A stretch of DNA of 8,832 nucleotides from Flavobacterium psychrophilum. GTDB taxonomy: Bacteria; Bacteroidota; Bacteroidia; Flavobacteriales; Flavobacteriaceae. Positions 7,889 to 8,832 of the stretch are shown in pieces. The notes below the pieces were generated by a model. That model searched no databases and was not told the origin of the DNA. It worked only from the letters and a program-made list of their open reading frames with translations. The stretch covers positions 1-8,832 of the forward strand of contig CAMCTL010000149.1 in NCBI GenBank assembly GCA_945878515.1. The letters are read 5' to 3'. How positions within the stretch are numbered: the first letter of the stretch is position 1; every line of letters begins with the position of its first letter. The translations under genes and the position numbers were made by a program.

Positions 7889-8259
7889 TTAGTGAATTTT
7901 ATCGTTATTGGAAGAAATATTGAAAAATATGCAACATTATTTTAAATATGATGCGAAATATTTTAATTTTTCAAATATAGAAAACATTTTTAATTTAAGT
8001 AGAGTTGAGCATTTTTTTATTGTCTATAATTCCACAAAAAATATTGCATCCGACAAAACAAAGTGATGTAACTATTCTGTTTTGACACAACTTATGAATA
8101 CACTAAGACAGCATAAATCATTATATGGACGAAGAAGAATATCGATAAGCAGTTCACTGCACATATAGATGAAATGTACAATTTTATATTAAATGTTTTT
8201 TGAGTTGCAATTGTAAAATCTGAAGTTAACTCCGAAAATTTTATGTATTAGATTGATTC
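7889..8259. other. 371-bp AT-rich intergenic region
   Basis: No convincing gene lies between the symporter stop and the permease start. The part nearest the permease carries the -7 candidate at 7972-7979. Next to the symporter stop is a loose inverted pair, GAGTT (8202-8206 on plus) with AACTC (8228-8232), which is too weak to call a terminator. A short palindrome GCAGTTCACTGC lies at 8149-8160. Short plus-strand frames between 8094 and 8203 overlap one another and may be chance or a decayed gene (see findings). I see no tRNA, riboswitch, repeat array or insertion-sequence end. Confidence 0.8.
7972..7979 (-). promoter_or_regulatory. Possible -7 promoter element for the APC permease
   Basis: The minus strand reads TATATTTG, a full match to the Bacteroidota -7 consensus TAnnTTTG. 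It would give a leader of roughly 75-80 nt before the permease ATG. There is no TTG at the expected upstream distance, so the assignment rests on the -7 box alone in very AT-rich DNA. Confidence 0.4.
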
Positions 8260-8832
8260 TTAAACAGCATCTTCACCTTCCCATTTTCCTACCACTGATG
8301 TGGCTAAAGCATTTCCTAAAACATTGGTCGCACTCCTAAACATATCGCAGAAATGGTCGATTGGAAGTATCAAAGCGATACCTTCAATTGGTATTTTAAA
8401 CATGCCACAAGTAGCAGCTACAATGACTAAACTGGCTCTTGGAACTCCTGCAATCCCTTTACTGGTAAGCATTAGAACGAATAACATCGTCATTTGAGTT
8501 CCCATATCTAAATCAATTCCATACGCTTGAGCTATAAATAAACTGGCAAAAGTCATGTACATCATACTGCCATCAAGATTAAAAGAATAACCAAGAGGCA
8601 ACATAAAAGCTACGATTTTGTCTTTTATACCAAAACGTTCTAATTCCTCGGTCAATTTTGGAAAAACCGCTTCGCTACTAGTCGTACCGAAGGCAATAAT
8701 CAAAGGACTTACGATATGATTTAATAAAGTTTTCATTCTTTTTCCGAGAAAAATAAATCCAACGGCTAAAAGGAAAACCCATAAAGAAGCAATTCCAACT
8801 AAAAAAGATCCAAAGAATTTGATATATGTCAA
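8260..8832 (-). CDS. Dicarboxylate/amino acid:cation symporter (DAACS), 3' part only
   Basis: This is the C-terminal 190 residues of an inner-membrane symporter of the glutamate/aspartate/dicarboxylate (GltP/DctA) family. The 5' end lies outside the window, so the first codon seen (TTG at 8830-8832) is an internal leucine, not a start. All hallmark parts of the transport domain are present. They are the serine-rich hairpin 1 AFGTTSSEAVFPKL (fragment residues 47-60), NLDGSMMYM in TM7 (85-93), hairpin 2 GIAGVPRASLV (126-136) and the TM8 binding helix DMFRSATNVLGN (163-174). D163 and R166 align with GltPh D394 and R397, which contact aspartate, while N174 replaces GltPh D405, a sodium ligand. 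This hints at an acidic amino acid substrate with altered ion coupling, but dicarboxylates remain possible. The protein ends normally at KWEGEDAV with TAA, and the permease gene is 371 bp downstream. Confidence 0.95.
   Translation of the reverse strand: MTYIKFFGSFLVGIASLWVFLLAVGFIFLGKRMKTLLNHIVSPLIIAFGTTSSEAVFPKLTEELERFGIKDKIVAFMLPLGYSFNLDGSMMYMTFASLFIAQAYGIDLDMGTQMTMLFVLMLTSKGIAGVPRASLVIVAATCGMFKIPIEGIALILPIDHFCDMFRSATNVLGNALATSVVGKWEGEDAV

Noticed and set aside
8149..8160. Palindrome GCAGTTCACTGC as an operator
   Set aside because: Only 5-bp arms, single copy, and not placed next to any promoter candidate; easily chance in a 371-bp gap.
8178..8215. Inverted pair TACAATT...AATTGTA as the symporter terminator
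   Set aside because: Seven AT-rich pairs separated by 24 nt with no U-run following in the minus-strand transcript.
4521..8832. Three consecutive transporter genes as a single uptake operon or novel system
   Set aside because: Gaps of 371 and 122 bp, candidate promoters before both genes whose upstream regions are visible, and unrelated families argue for independent genes that happen to be neighbours.

Overview
The window looks like chromosomal DNA of a member of the Bacteroidota, most likely a flavobacterium. Four things point there: AT-rich DNA; start regions without a clear Shine-Dalgarno sequence but often with an upstream TAAAA; several intergenic matches to the Bacteroidota promoter pattern TTG/TTTG, a 17-23 nt spacer, then TAnnTTTG; and a porQ gene, which belongs to the type IX secretion system (T9SS) found only in this phylum. 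All six convincing genes are on the minus strand, so transcription runs from high to low coordinates.

Layout in the direction of transcription. First comes the 3' part of a dicarboxylate/amino acid:cation symporter gene, cut by the window edge (8260-8832). A 371-bp AT-rich gap follows (7889-8259), then a large 14-helix APC-type amino acid permease (5957-7888) and a UMF1-type major facilitator permease (4521-5834). After a 190-bp gap with two candidate tandem promoters comes the ATP-dependent protease gene lon (1880-4330), which ends in a well-formed intrinsic terminator (1821-1857). Last are porQ (701-1720) and cmk (13-693), 7 bp apart and almost certainly one transcription unit, with cmk starting at TTG.

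How the genes relate. The upstream three are inner-membrane transporters, two of them probably for amino acids. Each has its own gap, and the two whose upstream regions are in view each have a candidate promoter, so they look like separate units rather than one pathway operon. lon supplies cytoplasmic protein quality control. porQ encodes an outer-membrane barrel protein of the T9SS, and cmk makes CDP/dCDP for nucleotide supply. The porQ-cmk pairing looks like conserved gene order rather than a functional pathway.

I found no phage, insertion sequence, CRISPR array, RNA gene or clear novel system. This is mostly an ordinary housekeeping and transport region. The points worth a second look are the TTG start of cmk, the tandem lon promoters, two large periplasmic insertions in the APC permease, the binding-site residues of the truncated symporter, and a weak hint of a decayed reading frame in the largest gap.
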